The notes under the pieces: generated by a model
Told to the model about the DNA's origin: nothing
Database searches by the model: none
The model's input: the letters and a program-made list of their open reading frames with translations, nothing else
In this document: piece by piece, positions 24,347-32,727 of the stretch
How the letters are laid out: the number at the start of each line of letters is the position of its first letter
Numbering within the stretch: position 1 is the stretch's first letter
Made by a program: the position numbers and the translations under genes
Origin: an uncultured Pseudomonadales bacterium
GTDB taxonomy: Bacteria; Pseudomonadota; Gammaproteobacteria; Pseudomonadales; Azotimanducaceae
DNA: 64,000 bases
Direction: 5' to 3'
Assembly (NCBI GenBank): GCA_951813295.1
Contig: CATOTI010000003.1
Location: forward strand, 310,001 to 374,000

Positions 24347-24896
24347 AGGCGCGGAAAAGTGTCCCGAGGCCGACGGAGCGTAACCGTTGAAGTAACCAGG
24401 GCGTCAGCTGCTTCGGCTCGGTCCTGACGATCTCCTCGAGTTCGACGTGTTCGACCCAACGGGTGGAAGAGACTTCCTCGGGGTCGAGCACGAACGGCCC
24501 GTCGTGAGTGCAACGAAAGCTCGTGGTGACCTCCCGGTCGATGATCGCATCCCGCGCTGCGCCGGCCGGGAGAACGAGCGTCGCTTCGAAACCACGTTGA
24601 ACTTGCGCGAAGGAATCGGTGCCTAGCTTCACCCCGATCTCTTCTAAGAGTCCGCGCTGCGCCGTTTCGACCGGCGCTTCGAACGGTCGCGCGTGCTCCG
24701 CGACGGAAAGGTCCCAGCGGTTGGGATAGACGGACTTACTCGCCGATCGCTGCTGCAGCAGGAGGGCGTTGTCGGTAGAAAACACGAAGACGTTGCTCGA
24801 GCGGTGGCGGAGTCCGCGTCGGTGCACGACGTGACGCGGGCAGATTCCGGCGACCGAGCCGCACGCGTTGATGATCTGAATCGGTTCGTCGTTCAT
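24345..24896 (-). CDS. Nudix hydrolase (isopentenyl-diphosphate-isomerase-like subgroup)
   Basis: A 183-aa protein. The Nudix region is WDLSVAEHARPFEAPVETA followed by QRGLLEEIGVKLG. The REUXEEXGU core reads RGLLEEIGV, so the first Glu of the core is Gly, as in IDI-like and YfcD-like Nudix proteins, while the EE pair is kept. VFVFSTDNALLLQQRS and the C-terminal DPEEVSSTRWV fit the YfcD/IDI layout. It may hydrolyse a nucleoside diphosphate derivative or isomerise isopentenyl diphosphate. The polyprenyl synthase gene 1.3 kb away makes the latter worth testing. Its start overlaps the upstream gene by ATGA. Confidence 0.82.
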   Translation of the reverse strand: MNDEPIQIINACGSVAGICPRHVVHRRGLRHRSSNVFVFSTDNALLLQQRSASKSVYPNRWDLSVAEHARPFEAPVETAQRGLLEEIGVKLGTDSFAQVQRGFEATLVLPAGAARDAIIDREVTTSFRCTHDGPFVLDPEEVSSTRWVEHVELEEIVRTEPKQLTPWLLQRLRSVGLGTLFRA

Positions 24897-26446
24897 GGAT
24901 CCTCAGAGGCGCGCTCGAGCGCCTTGGCGGCGATACCTCGCCACCGGGGATCGGCATCCCAGAGGGCTGCCTTGCGCAGGTGGTGACGCGCTTTCGCTTC
25001 GTCGCCGGTGTCGAGATAGGCGATACCCAGGTGGAAGTTCGGGCGCGGTGCCCAAGGTACCCGCCGGTTGGCCGCCTGCAGATAGCCGAGCGCGTTGCCG
25101 GGCCGGTTGCGCAGCAGGTTGACGACGCCGAGTCCGTACGCGGCACCGACCTGAATTCCCGGTATGTCGGGATCAACCGTCGGATCCGAGCGATCGGCCG
25201 CGCGAAGCGCGCCTCGAAACCAACGTTCCGCTTCGACGATCGAGTCCAGACAGTCCGCGATTTTGTCGTCGCATTCGTTGAGTGCCAGTTCGGCGCGACG
25301 CAATTGTATGGCGGCATGTCCGGGTCTGGTTCGCTCGGCCTGGGTGAGGAGTCCCTCCGCGCGCTCCGGTTCGAGCCGCGAAAGACCGAGTAAGGCTTGA
25401 AGGTGATCGGGATTCGCATCGAGCGTCCGTTCGAGCCAGCGCCGTGCCCGTTCGTGGTTATGGGCCGCGGCTACCTCCGCCAATAAGACACGCGTGTCGT
25501 CGACATCGAGGCAACTGGTTTCGATCGGTTCGGCGACGGTCGCGACGCGCGGTTGGATCGTGACCGGCAAACGCGTCTGACGATGGACTTCGAGTGCCGC
25601 GACGAGTTCGTCGATGTCGAGGCCCCAATGCGCCATCAGTGCGTCGTTCGGCGTCCGGCCTTGGTCGAGATCCGTCATCAAGCGCCGAATCGCCCCGCGG
25701 CGATCCGCGGGCGCGGGTTCGCCGTGATGAAGGAAATGCGTCAGGAACCAGGAGAGGTCGTAGGCATTCAGGACTTTTCGGAACGTATCCTCGAACGGAA
25801 AGGGTTCGGTGAGTAGCGTGGGCAGGCGCCGCACGTAGCGTTTCTTCGGCACACTACGGCCGAACGGAACCGCACCGATTTCGACGGTCTCGTCGGATTC
25901 GACGAAGAAGGTGGATAGGTACGATGCGAGGCCTTCGTCATACCAGCTCGGAATGTTGAGTTCGGACGTGTTCCTGACCAGGTAGTGCGAGAACTCGTGG
26001 AAAGCCGATTCGTAGTCCGGGTCGATGGCAAAAGTGAGCGTATGGGTGCTCATGGACGGGCGCATGATTCCCACGATGCGCGTCGTTTGAAAGACACGTC
26101 GGAAATCACGCGAGCGGTCGAATGCTACTAGTCGGACCCCGACACGTTCCGTTTCGAGGTCCTCGGCCGTCACCTGGAACAGAGTCGAGGAAAACTGCGC
26201 CCGGAATTGCTCCAGCGCGCGGACGAGTTCGACGGCGTCTTGATCGGCCATGTCGGTGACGATTTCGAGCGACGACGTCGAGAAACGGCACCAACGGTGG
26301 TCTTCGACGCCCGCCCGGATCGGGGCGGCCAGGAGCGTTAGGATGAAACCGAGAAAGACGGTGGTGACCCACCGCCGATGGAACGGCCGGACGCAAATGA
26401 AAAAGAAGCGTATGAGGAAATTGTTTCGCTCGTTGCTCGCTAGCAT
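24893..26446 (-). CDS. Exported HExxH (gluzincin-like) protein with C-terminal TPR repeats
   Basis: About 517 residues from ATG 26446. A hydrophobic segment (VTTVFLGFILTLLAAPIRA) acts as signal or anchor. The N-terminal half carries FHEFSHYLVRN followed by WYDEGLASYLS, the HExxH...E arrangement of DUF1570-type/peptidase-MA-like metalloproteases. The C-terminal half has at least three TPR-like repeats (ARRWLERTLDANPDHLQALL; AYGLGVVNLLRNRPGNALGY; NFHLGIAYLDTGDEAKARHH). It may be a periplasmic protease or a structural TPR protein. The start is uncertain. The chosen ATG overlaps the divergent gene's first 50 bases and has no Shine-Dalgarno. The gene is coupled (ATGA) to the Nudix gene downstream. 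Confidence 0.65.
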   Translation of the reverse strand: MLASNERNNFLIRFFFICVRPFHRRWVTTVFLGFILTLLAAPIRAGVEDHRWCRFSTSSLEIVTDMADQDAVELVRALEQFRAQFSSTLFQVTAEDLETERVGVRLVAFDRSRDFRRVFQTTRIVGIMRPSMSTHTLTFAIDPDYESAFHEFSHYLVRNTSELNIPSWYDEGLASYLSTFFVESDETVEIGAVPFGRSVPKKRYVRRLPTLLTEPFPFEDTFRKVLNAYDLSWFLTHFLHHGEPAPADRRGAIRRLMTDLDQGRTPNDALMAHWGLDIDELVAALEVHRQTRLPVTIQPRVATVAEPIETSCLDVDDTRVLLAEVAAAHNHERARRWLERTLDANPDHLQALLGLSRLEPERAEGLLTQAERTRPGHAAIQLRRAELALNECDDKIADCLDSIVEAERWFRGALRAADRSDPTVDPDIPGIQVGAAYGLGVVNLLRNRPGNALGYLQAANRRVPWAPRPNFHLGIAYLDTGDEAKARHHLRKAALWDADPRWRGIAAKALERASEDP

Positions 26447-26894
26447 GGCGTGCGCGTGCGCTCTGGCGTCCTGGCCGCAGGAGGGCGAATACGATCTGAG
26501 TTGGCTTCCCGCAAACTGCGACTCATTGCAAACGGCCGGTTTACACGACTTTCCCGATGAGGAGGAAGTGTACGAACCGACGGTTTTCGAAGGCCAGACG
26601 TTTTCGTTGGACAACAATCCTTTTGTGGCGACGCATTTGCGCGACGTCGATGTCGCGTTGACGCTCACGAGCGGCGAGGAGACGACTGAGTTCGCCTGCC
26701 GCCACGTGCGAGGGGCCAACGACGCACGTGGCTTCAGCTGCGTCGACTCGCCACCGTCGGACATCCTGCTCATCAATCCGGAGTCGATGCGCTACACGCG
26801 CGCGTCGATCGGCGGTTGGACGTTCTATAGCGCGCTGCCGGAGTCGGGAGGCGATTCGCTCTTCATCGAATACGGCACCTGTCGCCGTAACTGA
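26397..26894 (+). CDS. Exported small protein of unknown function
   Basis: A 165-aa protein starting at ATG 26397 with a textbook signal sequence: KKKRMRKLF then SLLASMACACALAS. The mature part contains four or more Cys (NCDSL, FACRHV, SCVDS, GTCRR) that could form disulfides in the periplasm. It has Tyr/Phe-rich beta-strand-like stretches. A lipoprotein-type site at ASMAC is possible. No family is recognised. It reads divergently from the HExxH-TPR gene, and the first 50 bases overlap if that gene starts at 26446. Confidence 0.6.
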   Translation: MKKKRMRKLFRSLLASMACACALASWPQEGEYDLSWLPANCDSLQTAGLHDFPDEEEVYEPTVFEGQTFSLDNNPFVATHLRDVDVALTLTSGEETTEFACRHVRGANDARGFSCVDSPPSDILLINPESMRYTRASIGGWTFYSALPESGGDSLFIEYGTCRRN

Positions 26895-26906
26895 GGTTGA
26901 TCGACG

Positions 26907-27845
26907 TCAGCTCGCGATCGCTTCCGTCGCGGCAGAGAAGAGGCGTTCGATCAGGATTTTGGCGCAGCGTCGGTTCTCGGCGACGAAAGGCGCTGGATCG
27001 AAATGCTCGAGATCAATGGCTTCGTCGGACGAGAGAACGAGGCCGTCGCGCTTCAGCTGAGCAATCCCGCGGCTGTGCTTGTATGACTTGCCGCTATTGA
27101 TCAGTGGAAGATCGATGACGCCGACCCGCGCCTCGGCGGATAGCGCTTCGTACAGCATCGAGACGGAATCGGACGTTACCCAGGCGCGTTCGGCTTTCGC
27201 CATTTTCGCGGCGAGGAAGTCGCCGGGCGTGTCCTGCCAGGCGAAATAGGTCGCGTTCTCGAAGTCGGATAGCGCGGCCCGGAAACCCGCCGGGGTGCGA
27301 CGAGAGTCGCAGATGAGCCATTGCGTTTCCGGGTGCCGTCCGATGATGCGTTCGATATCGGCGGCGACGCCCTCGTTAGACCAGGCAAACGTCTTGTTGG
27401 TCCCGCCGACGAGGATCAGCGCTTCTTGCGGGTCTTTGACGTCGATGGTCGTCGGACAGATGACGCCGTGTGTTGCGACGACGTTGCCGGTCGCTCGAAA
27501 ACGATCATGCTGCGGAACGAAGATGAGGTCGAAGAGTTGATGTGGCAGCGAAGGCTTCATCAGCACCACGGCCTTGCCGCCGCGGATCGCGCGGCTAGCG
27601 AGCATCGGCAGGTGCGTCTGATGGCCGATGCCGATGAGGAGGTCGGGTCCGGGCATGTCCCCGCCGCCGCTCCTCGACGCGCGCTTCAGTTGGCGACGTA
27701 GTAGCGCCGGAAAGCGCGTGTCGAACTCGAAGGCCTCGATCGTCGCCAACTCACTCAAGCCCTGGAGCAGGCCGAGGGACTGTTTCTCGTGGCCGGGTTT
27801 GCCATCGAGGAAACGCCACACGACGATCGGCCGCTCGGGAATCAC
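26907..27845 (-). CDS. ELM1/GtrOC1-family putative glycosyltransferase
   Basis: A 312-aa protein of the ELM1 (DUF1022) family, with a nucleotide-sugar-transferase-like two-Rossmann fold. Family features are VVWRFLDGKPGHEKQSLGLL at the start, LIGIGHQTHLPML, LILVGGTNKTFAW in the middle and WVTSDSVSMLYEALS near the C-terminus. The eukaryotic member affects mitochondrial fission. Bacterial members are often near lipopolysaccharide genes, which are not seen here. It overlaps the upstream small membrane-protein gene by ATGA. Confidence 0.87.
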   Translation of the reverse strand: MIPERPIVVWRFLDGKPGHEKQSLGLLQGLSELATIEAFEFDTRFPALLRRQLKRASRSGGGDMPGPDLLIGIGHQTHLPMLASRAIRGGKAVVLMKPSLPHQLFDLIFVPQHDRFRATGNVVATHGVICPTTIDVKDPQEALILVGGTNKTFAWSNEGVAADIERIIGRHPETQWLICDSRRTPAGFRAALSDFENATYFAWQDTPGDFLAAKMAKAERAWVTSDSVSMLYEALSAEARVGVIDLPLINSGKSYKHSRGIAQLKRDGLVLSSDEAIDLEHFDPAPFVAENRRCAKILIERLFSAATEAIAS

Positions 27846-28120
27846 TTTTTCGGTATCACCGCTTCGAGAAACATCAATGACTTGAGTTTCACGCGATCGA
27901 CGACGTTCAGTCCATCCTCACCGCGTCGATCCAGACGGCTTTTGACCGAATGCAGATACTCGTGATTGAGGATCTTGCGTCGCAGACCGGGACTGTTGAC
28001 CGTCAACATGAGCCCGGCGACGAGCAGGAAAGGAATGCCCGGAAGCACCGGGATGAGGATGCCCAGAATGCCCAAGGCCAGCAGCACGTAGGCGGTCAGA
28101 TAGTAGGCGGGGGTTTTCAA
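27842..28120 (-). CDS. Small membrane protein, DUF454/PGPGW-like
   Basis: A 92-aa protein with a double hydrophobic hairpin, YVLLALGILGILIPVLPGIPFLLVAGLMLTV, in which the Pro-Gly-Ile-Pro turn resembles the DUF454 (YbaN-like) and PGPGW-type small membrane proteins. A charged helix, LRRKILNHEYLHSVKSRLDR, follows. It is cotranscribed with the ELM1-family gene. Function is unknown. Confidence 0.65.
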   Translation of the reverse strand: MKTPAYYLTAYVLLALGILGILIPVLPGIPFLLVAGLMLTVNSPGLRRKILNHEYLHSVKSRLDRRGEDGLNVVDRVKLKSLMFLEAVIPKK

Positions 28121-28250
28121 ATCAACCTCTCGAAAATCCTCTGTCGCTCGACCGAAGCAAGCCGTGTGCCAGGTGAGAACGGGATTTTCGTTTGAGTCTC
28201 AAGGCGTTGATTTAAAACACTATTTTATCGTCTGACGCGGTCGAGACGGT

Positions 28251-28285
28251 TCGCCGATACGACTAACTTTCGGTCATATCGGCGA
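28251..28285. terminator. Inverted repeat between the TauD gene and the small membrane-protein gene
   Basis: TCGCCGATA (28251-28259) and TATCGGCGA (28277-28285) form a perfect 9-bp stem with a 17-base loop. It lies just past the stop of the TauD-type gene (- strand), in the only AT-richer gap of this region. No T-run follows the stem directly in either direction, so it may be a Rho-assisted terminator, an mRNA-stabilising hairpin or an operator for the downstream pair. Confidence 0.45.
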
Positions 28286-28306
28286 GCGAGGGGGAGTTTC
28301 GTCCCA

Positions 28307-29164
28307 TCAGACCGGGACTTCGTCCCCGGCGATGGTGATTCGGTGCATCCGACGACGCTGACCTTCGTAGTCGTTCACCGCGTAGTGCTGGACGCACCGG
28401 TTGTCCCAGATCGTCAGCGAGTCGACCTCCCAGCGAACCCGGCACTGGAATTCGGGGCGCGTGGTGTGGGTGTGCAGGTATTGAAGGATCGGTGCGCTTT
28501 CTGCCTGTGTCATGCCTTCGATGTGCATCGTATGGCCGCCGAAGTAGAGCGACTTCCTGCCCGAGTCGAAGTGCGTGCGAACGAGCGGATGGCTCGCTTC
28601 GGTCTGCATGTCCTCGGGCGGTCGCTGTTCTTGCATGTTCGAAGGTGGTCTCGTGCCGGGTTCTTTTGTGCCTTTGGCGCGGAGCTTTTCGCGGCTACCG
28701 ACGTTCCAACCCCGCAAGCTCCCGAGGACCGCCTTTAGGCGATCGGAGAGGGCGTCGTAGGAGGCATACATATTGGCGAACAACGTATCGCCGCCGCGCG
28801 CCGGTACCTCCTTCGCGTAGAGCATCGTGAACTTCGCCGGCTGCGCCACGAACATCTGATCCGAGTGCCATGCATTGCCGAAAGCGGCCCGATCGGTTTC
28901 CGTCTTGACGATCTCGAGGATTCCCGGGTGCGTTTCGAGCCCCTGCATGAACGGGTGGGCATGAATTGCGCCGAAATGTTCGGCGAAGGTCGAAAACGAG
29001 TCGGCGTCGAATTGCTGGTCCCGGAAGACCACCACCTGGTGATCGACGATCAGTTGATAAACGCTATCGAACCCGGCCTCGTCGAGATTGGCGAGATCGA
29101 GTCCCCTCACGTCGGCCCCGAAGGTGCCAGAGAGTGTGTTCACTTCCATCTGTTTCGTACCCAT
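28307..29164 (-). CDS. TauD/TfdA-family Fe(II)/2-oxoglutarate dioxygenase
   Basis: A 285-aa enzyme starting at ATG 29164 behind GAGGAG. TauD signatures are VVFRDQQF, the metal motif NAWHSDQMF (His-x-Asp), GGDTLFANMYASYDALS, and SLTIWDNRCVQHYAVNDY with the distal His and following RRRMHR Arg for 2-oxoglutarate. Homologues release sulfite from taurine or cleave phenoxyacetates and alkyl sulfates. The substrate here is not predictable. It lies 52 bases downstream of an SDR gene, and the two may act in sequence. Confidence 0.88.
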   Translation of the reverse strand: MGTKQMEVNTLSGTFGADVRGLDLANLDEAGFDSVYQLIVDHQVVVFRDQQFDADSFSTFAEHFGAIHAHPFMQGLETHPGILEIVKTETDRAAFGNAWHSDQMFVAQPAKFTMLYAKEVPARGGDTLFANMYASYDALSDRLKAVLGSLRGWNVGSREKLRAKGTKEPGTRPPSNMQEQRPPEDMQTEASHPLVRTHFDSGRKSLYFGGHTMHIEGMTQAESAPILQYLHTHTTRPEFQCRVRWEVDSLTIWDNRCVQHYAVNDYEGQRRRMHRITIAGDEVPV

Positions 29165-29216
29165 GGTTTCTCCTCGAGTGGCGGGTCGTCGAGACGACGC
29201 GTTGGGGTAACGCGCG

Positions 29217-29972
29217 TCAGGAGATACTTCGTCCGCCGTCGATCGGCAGGCCGACGCCGGTGATGAAGGAGGCGTCGTCCGAGGCCAGAAAAGCCGCCGC
29301 GGCGGCGACGTCGTCGGGTTCCGTCAGACGGCGCAACGGGATGCCCTTGATGATCGCTTCGCGATTCGCATCGGGTAGTTCGTTGACGCCCAATGCGCCT
29401 TTCATGAAATCGGTATCGGCGGCGACTGGGTTCAGGGCGTTGACGCGGATTTTGTAGCGCGCGAGATCGACCGCGAGGCCCATGGTGAGCGTAAGTACGG
29501 CACCCTTGGTCGCGTTGTAGACCGAGACACCTGGTCTCGGTGCGACCGCGCCGATCGAAGCGGTGTTGATGATGACGCCGCCGCCCTGTTCGATCATGTG
29601 TGGTACGACGTGTTTGACGCCCAGCCAGACCCCTTTGACGTTGGTATCGAAAACCCGGTCGAACTCGCTTTCTTCGAGTTCCCACGGTCGCCCTGACTGG
29701 TGCGAGAAGCCCGCGTTGTTGCAGAGCACGTTGATGCCACCGAGGGCTTGCCCTCGATCGATCATCTCCAGGACGGCGTCGCTCGAAGACACGTCAGTCG
29801 TGATGGCGTGGACCCGCTCGCCACACTCGGACGCGATGGCTTCGGCCGCCGCGGCGTTGATGTCCGCCGCGACGACTGTCGCGCCTTCGTCCGAAAAACG
29901 CCGCGTCATGGCGGCGCCAAAGCCGGATCCGGCCCCCGTCACGACGACCACCTGATTCTCGAATCGACCCAT
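29217..29972 (-). CDS. Short-chain dehydrogenase/reductase (SDR)
   Basis: A 251-aa classical SDR. ATG 29972 is preferred because GGAGGG lies 5 bases upstream. Motifs are VTGAGSGFGAAM (TGxxxGxG cofactor site), NNAG, the catalytic Ser in NTASIGA and the YxxxK pair in YNATKGAVL. AADINAAAA, with Asp at the end of beta2, suggests NAD(H) rather than NADP(H). The C-terminal PIDGGRS is typical. It heads a probable two-gene operon with the TauD-type dioxygenase, consistent with oxidation or reduction of a hydroxylated intermediate. Confidence 0.9.
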   Translation of the reverse strand: MGRFENQVVVVTGAGSGFGAAMTRRFSDEGATVVAADINAAAAEAIASECGERVHAITTDVSSSDAVLEMIDRGQALGGINVLCNNAGFSHQSGRPWELEESEFDRVFDTNVKGVWLGVKHVVPHMIEQGGGVIINTASIGAVAPRPGVSVYNATKGAVLTLTMGLAVDLARYKIRVNALNPVAADTDFMKGALGVNELPDANREAIIKGIPLRRLTEPDDVAAAAAFLASDDASFITGVGLPIDGGRSIS

Positions 29973-30060
29973 CACAACCCTCCTATGACGTTCGGCTCAT
30001 CCTCGCGGCGACGCTACCGAGTAGCGCGATGAGCAATGAGACCTCGATAAAGAGTGAAGC

Positions 30061-30291
30061 TTAAGTGTTGTCTTTCGAAATCACGAAGTGTGGCGTGGTG
30101 GCCTGGGTGAAGACGTGCTTTGCCAAAACGTTGTAGACATGACCGCATTGGTCGCAATGCACGACCACGAACCAGGGATCGCGGCTTTTCGAGACTTCGA
30201 CGCTCTCGCGAGTGACGAAGTGCTCGATACCGACGATATCGCACGTTGGGCAGCGCGGTTCCGCGCGCGTACCGGGCGTTTCGCTAGTCAA
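30061..30291 (-). CDS. Small zinc-ribbon protein overlapping cysE
   Basis: A 76-aa product if translation starts at TTG 30291, inside the last codons of cysE (8-base overlap). It contains two Cys pairs, CPTC and CDQCG, about 35 residues apart, as in a zinc ribbon. Between them is a WFVVVHC strand. The C-terminus (LAKHVFTQATTPHFV) has no known motif. The frame also extends upstream antisense-free through cysE, so the start is uncertain. It may be a regulatory or metal-binding partner; no family is named. Confidence 0.55.
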   Translation of the reverse strand: MTSETPGTRAEPRCPTCDIVGIEHFVTRESVEVSKSRDPWFVVVHCDQCGHVYNVLAKHVFTQATTPHFVISKDNT

Positions 30292-31135
30292 AATCGAGCT
30301 CGATGGAATGATCCATGGAGAGCGCGGGGTTGTCGTCCGACGGCGCGCCGACGATTCGTGCGGGTACGCCCGCGACGGTGACGTGCGGTGGTACTGGTGC
30401 AAGTACGACGCTACCGGCACCAACCTTGGCGCCTTCACCGACGTCGATGTTGCCGATGACCTTCGATCCGGCGCCGAGCAGAACGCCGCGTCGGATCTTC
30501 GGATGGCGGTCGCCCGATTCCTTACCCGAGCCGCCGAGCGTCACGGAATGGAGAATCGAGACGTCGTCTTCGACGACGGCGGTTTCGCCGATGACGATCC
30601 CTGTGGCGTGGTCGAGCATGATGCCCCGGCCGATGGACGCGGCGGGGTGTATGTCGACGCCGAGGCCGACGCTGATCTGGCTCTGGAAGAACTGGGCAAG
30701 GGTGTGGCGGCCCTGGTGCCAGAGCCAATGTGCGACGCGGTGTGCCTGGACGGCGTGGAAGCCTTTGAAGTAGAGAAACGGCGTCGACAGGTCTTCGCAG
30801 GCGGGATCACGTACGAACGTTGCCATCATGTCCGTCCGTGCGCTGTCGAGGATCGAACGATCGTCGGCCATCGCCTCACCGATGACGTCGCGGATCAGCA
30901 TCGTCGGCAGCATCGGGTTGTCGAGTTTGCTGGCGAGCCGGAACGACAGCGCCCCTTCGAAGCTGGCGTGGTTCAAGATCGTTGCATGGAAGTAGCTGCC
31001 GAGGATCGGCTCTTCTTCCGCCTTGGACGCCGCCTCGAGGCGCATCGCGTCCCAGAGGTTCGTTGCGTCGATTTCGCTGCTGTCCTCGAAGAGAGCGAGC
31101 AGAGCGTCGTGATGAGGTCGAAAAGCTTGTCCCAT
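30284..31135 (-). CDS. cysE: Serine O-acetyltransferase
   Basis: About 283 residues, close to E. coli CysE and similar along its whole length. The N-terminal helical domain has EEEPILGSYFHATILNH and FLYFKGFHAVQAHRVAHWLW. The left-handed beta-helix has VDIHPAASIGRGIMLDHATG, SILHSVTLGG and the DRHPKIRRGVLLGAGSKV loop, with the two catalytic His. It makes O-acetylserine from serine and acetyl-CoA, the first step of cysteine synthesis. ATG 31135 is chosen by length. A GTG at 31165 is in frame, and neither has a good Shine-Dalgarno. The C-terminal acidic tail may contribute to feedback control by cysteine. Confidence 0.93.
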   Translation of the reverse strand: MGQAFRPHHDALLALFEDSSEIDATNLWDAMRLEAASKAEEEPILGSYFHATILNHASFEGALSFRLASKLDNPMLPTMLIRDVIGEAMADDRSILDSARTDMMATFVRDPACEDLSTPFLYFKGFHAVQAHRVAHWLWHQGRHTLAQFFQSQISVGLGVDIHPAASIGRGIMLDHATGIVIGETAVVEDDVSILHSVTLGGSGKESGDRHPKIRRGVLLGAGSKVIGNIDVGEGAKVGAGSVVLAPVPPHVTVAGVPARIVGAPSDDNPALSMDHSIELDFD

Positions 31136-31304
31136 GAGGAGTGATCGCCTTGCCTTTGCGGGCACCTTGGGGACTCGTCATGAGCATTTCAAGCGTGGCG
31201 CAAAGGTGTCCTATCCGTGGCTATCCGCGTACGGCCACCCCGTGTAATCTCGCGCCTTCGCGACGGTCAGCCGTCAGCCGCCTTTGTTGAGTCGAACGAG
31301 AGAG

Positions 31305-32183
31305 ATGAGCACATTCTCGACAGTCGGTGTCGTTGGGCGCCGCAGCAGCCCGCATATCGCCGATACTCTAGACGCGGTTGTTTCGATCCTCACAGCAGCC
31401 GGTAGCGAGATCATCGTCGAATCGGCGACCGCCCGGTTGATTCCGAACTATCGGTCCGTCGATCTCATCGAATTGGGCGCGCTCGTCGATCTTGTCGTCG
31501 TGGTCGGCGGCGACGGCAGCATCCTCGGTGTCGCGCGCGCCGTTGCCGGTCAGGAGGTCCCTGTTGTCGGGGTGAACCGCGGTGGGTTGGGTTTCCTCGC
31601 CGATATCTCGCCGAGGCAGCTGCAGGAAAAACTCGGCAGCGTCCTCGCGGGCGATTTCCATGTCGAGGAGCGTGCGCTCTTGCGTTCGACGATCGTTCGA
31701 AACGGCGAGCCGATGGGTCAGGCGATCGCGCTGAACGATGTCGTGGTTCACTCCGGTAGCGTTTCGCGGATGATGGATTTCAGTCTCTGGATCAACGACG
31801 AATTCGTCTACGAGCAACGTTCAGACGGCCTGATCGTCGCGTCGCCGACGGGCTCGACCGCGTATGCGCTGTCGGCCGGCGGGCCGATCATGAGCCCCGG
31901 GCTCGATGCATGCGTGATCGTGCCGATGTTCCCGCACACGCTGACCTCGCGCCCGTTGGTCGTTCCGGGAAGCGCGGAGATCAGCGTATTCGTCGGCGCC
32001 GAGGCCGAAACACCGAAAGTGAGCTGTGATTCACAGGTCGATAAGAGTCTGCAGCCGGGCGACGAGGTCCGCATCGTCAAAAACCCGGAATCGCTTCGGC
32101 TCGCTTTCCCCAATGACCACAGCTTCTTCGAGAGCTGCCGCTCAAAGCTCGATTGGGGAACGCGCCTCAGCCGCCCGAGTTGA
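31305..32183 (+). CDS. nadK: NAD kinase
   Basis: A 292-aa enzyme starting at ATG 31305. It phosphorylates NAD to NADP. The GGDGSIL motif (VVVVGGDGSILGVAR) and the NE/ND motif (ALNDVVVHSG), plus SDGLIVASPTGSTAYALSAGG, are diagnostic of the family. It lies alone after a 169-base gap from cysE. It overlaps the opposing nucleotidyltransferase gene by 17 bases at its 3' end. Confidence 0.95.
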   Translation: MSTFSTVGVVGRRSSPHIADTLDAVVSILTAAGSEIIVESATARLIPNYRSVDLIELGALVDLVVVVGGDGSILGVARAVAGQEVPVVGVNRGGLGFLADISPRQLQEKLGSVLAGDFHVEERALLRSTIVRNGEPMGQAIALNDVVVHSGSVSRMMDFSLWINDEFVYEQRSDGLIVASPTGSTAYALSAGGPIMSPGLDACVIVPMFPHTLTSRPLVVPGSAEISVFVGAEAETPKVSCDSQVDKSLQPGDEVRIVKNPESLRLAFPNDHSFFESCRSKLDWGTRLSRPS

Positions 32184-32727
32184 GCGGCCGATCCACGTCG
32201 GCCAGGACGCCGCTGTCCTCGATCTCGAGAAGTGCGACTCGCGTCGGGTCGGCTTTGATGATCGCTCTCGCGCCCTGGTCGCCATCGATCCGGAGAAGCT
32301 CGGGGAAAACGGCCGCATCGAAGCGAATTGGATTGCCGGCGCGACCGGCATGAACGGGACGAACGATGGGTCGGCACGGCTCGTGCCCCGCGAGTGTCCG
32401 AAGCGTTTGGGCTCTCACGAACGGCATGTCTCCGAGCGCGACGAGGACACGGTCGATGCCGTCGAGGCTCGCGATTCCTGCCGCGAGCGTACGCGACTGC
32501 CCAGCATCGGCATCCGCCGCTTCGACGACCGTAGCACCAAGTTCCGTGACCGCCGCGGCGAGTTCGTCATCGCCCGGACGGAGCACGACGCGCACGTCGT
32601 CGAAGATGCTCGCGTAGATGGACGTCGTCTTGATGAGCATCGGCTCGCCGTCGATCAGGTAGCGACGTTTGTCGCTGCCGAACCGGCGACCGCGACCGGC
32701 CGCCAGAATCAGAACCGCCAGTTTCAA
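32167..32727 (-). CDS. MobA-like NTP transferase (molybdenum cofactor cytidylyl/guanylyltransferase type)
   Basis: A 186-aa protein with the nucleotidyltransferase P-loop-like start LILAAGRGRRFGSDKR, VLVALGDMPFV (the Asp metal site) and HAGRAGNPIRFDAAVF. It resembles MocA, which adds CMP to molybdopterin for xanthine-dehydrogenase-family enzymes. It is coupled by ATGA to the XdhC-type gene upstream, so the two probably serve maturation of a molybdenum hydroxylase. No such hydroxylase gene lies in the window. Confidence 0.85.
   Translation of the reverse strand: MKLAVLILAAGRGRRFGSDKRRYLIDGEPMLIKTTSIYASIFDDVRVVLRPGDDELAAAVTELGATVVEAADADAGQSRTLAAGIASLDGIDRVLVALGDMPFVRAQTLRTLAGHEPCRPIVRPVHAGRAGNPIRFDAAVFPELLRIDGDQGARAIIKADPTRVALLEIEDSGVLADVDRPLNSGG

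Noticed and set aside
24205..24513. - strand frame encoding a repetitive peptide across the 26-bp repeats
   Set aside because: It arises only because 26-bp repeats shift through frames, and it overlaps the well-supported Nudix gene.
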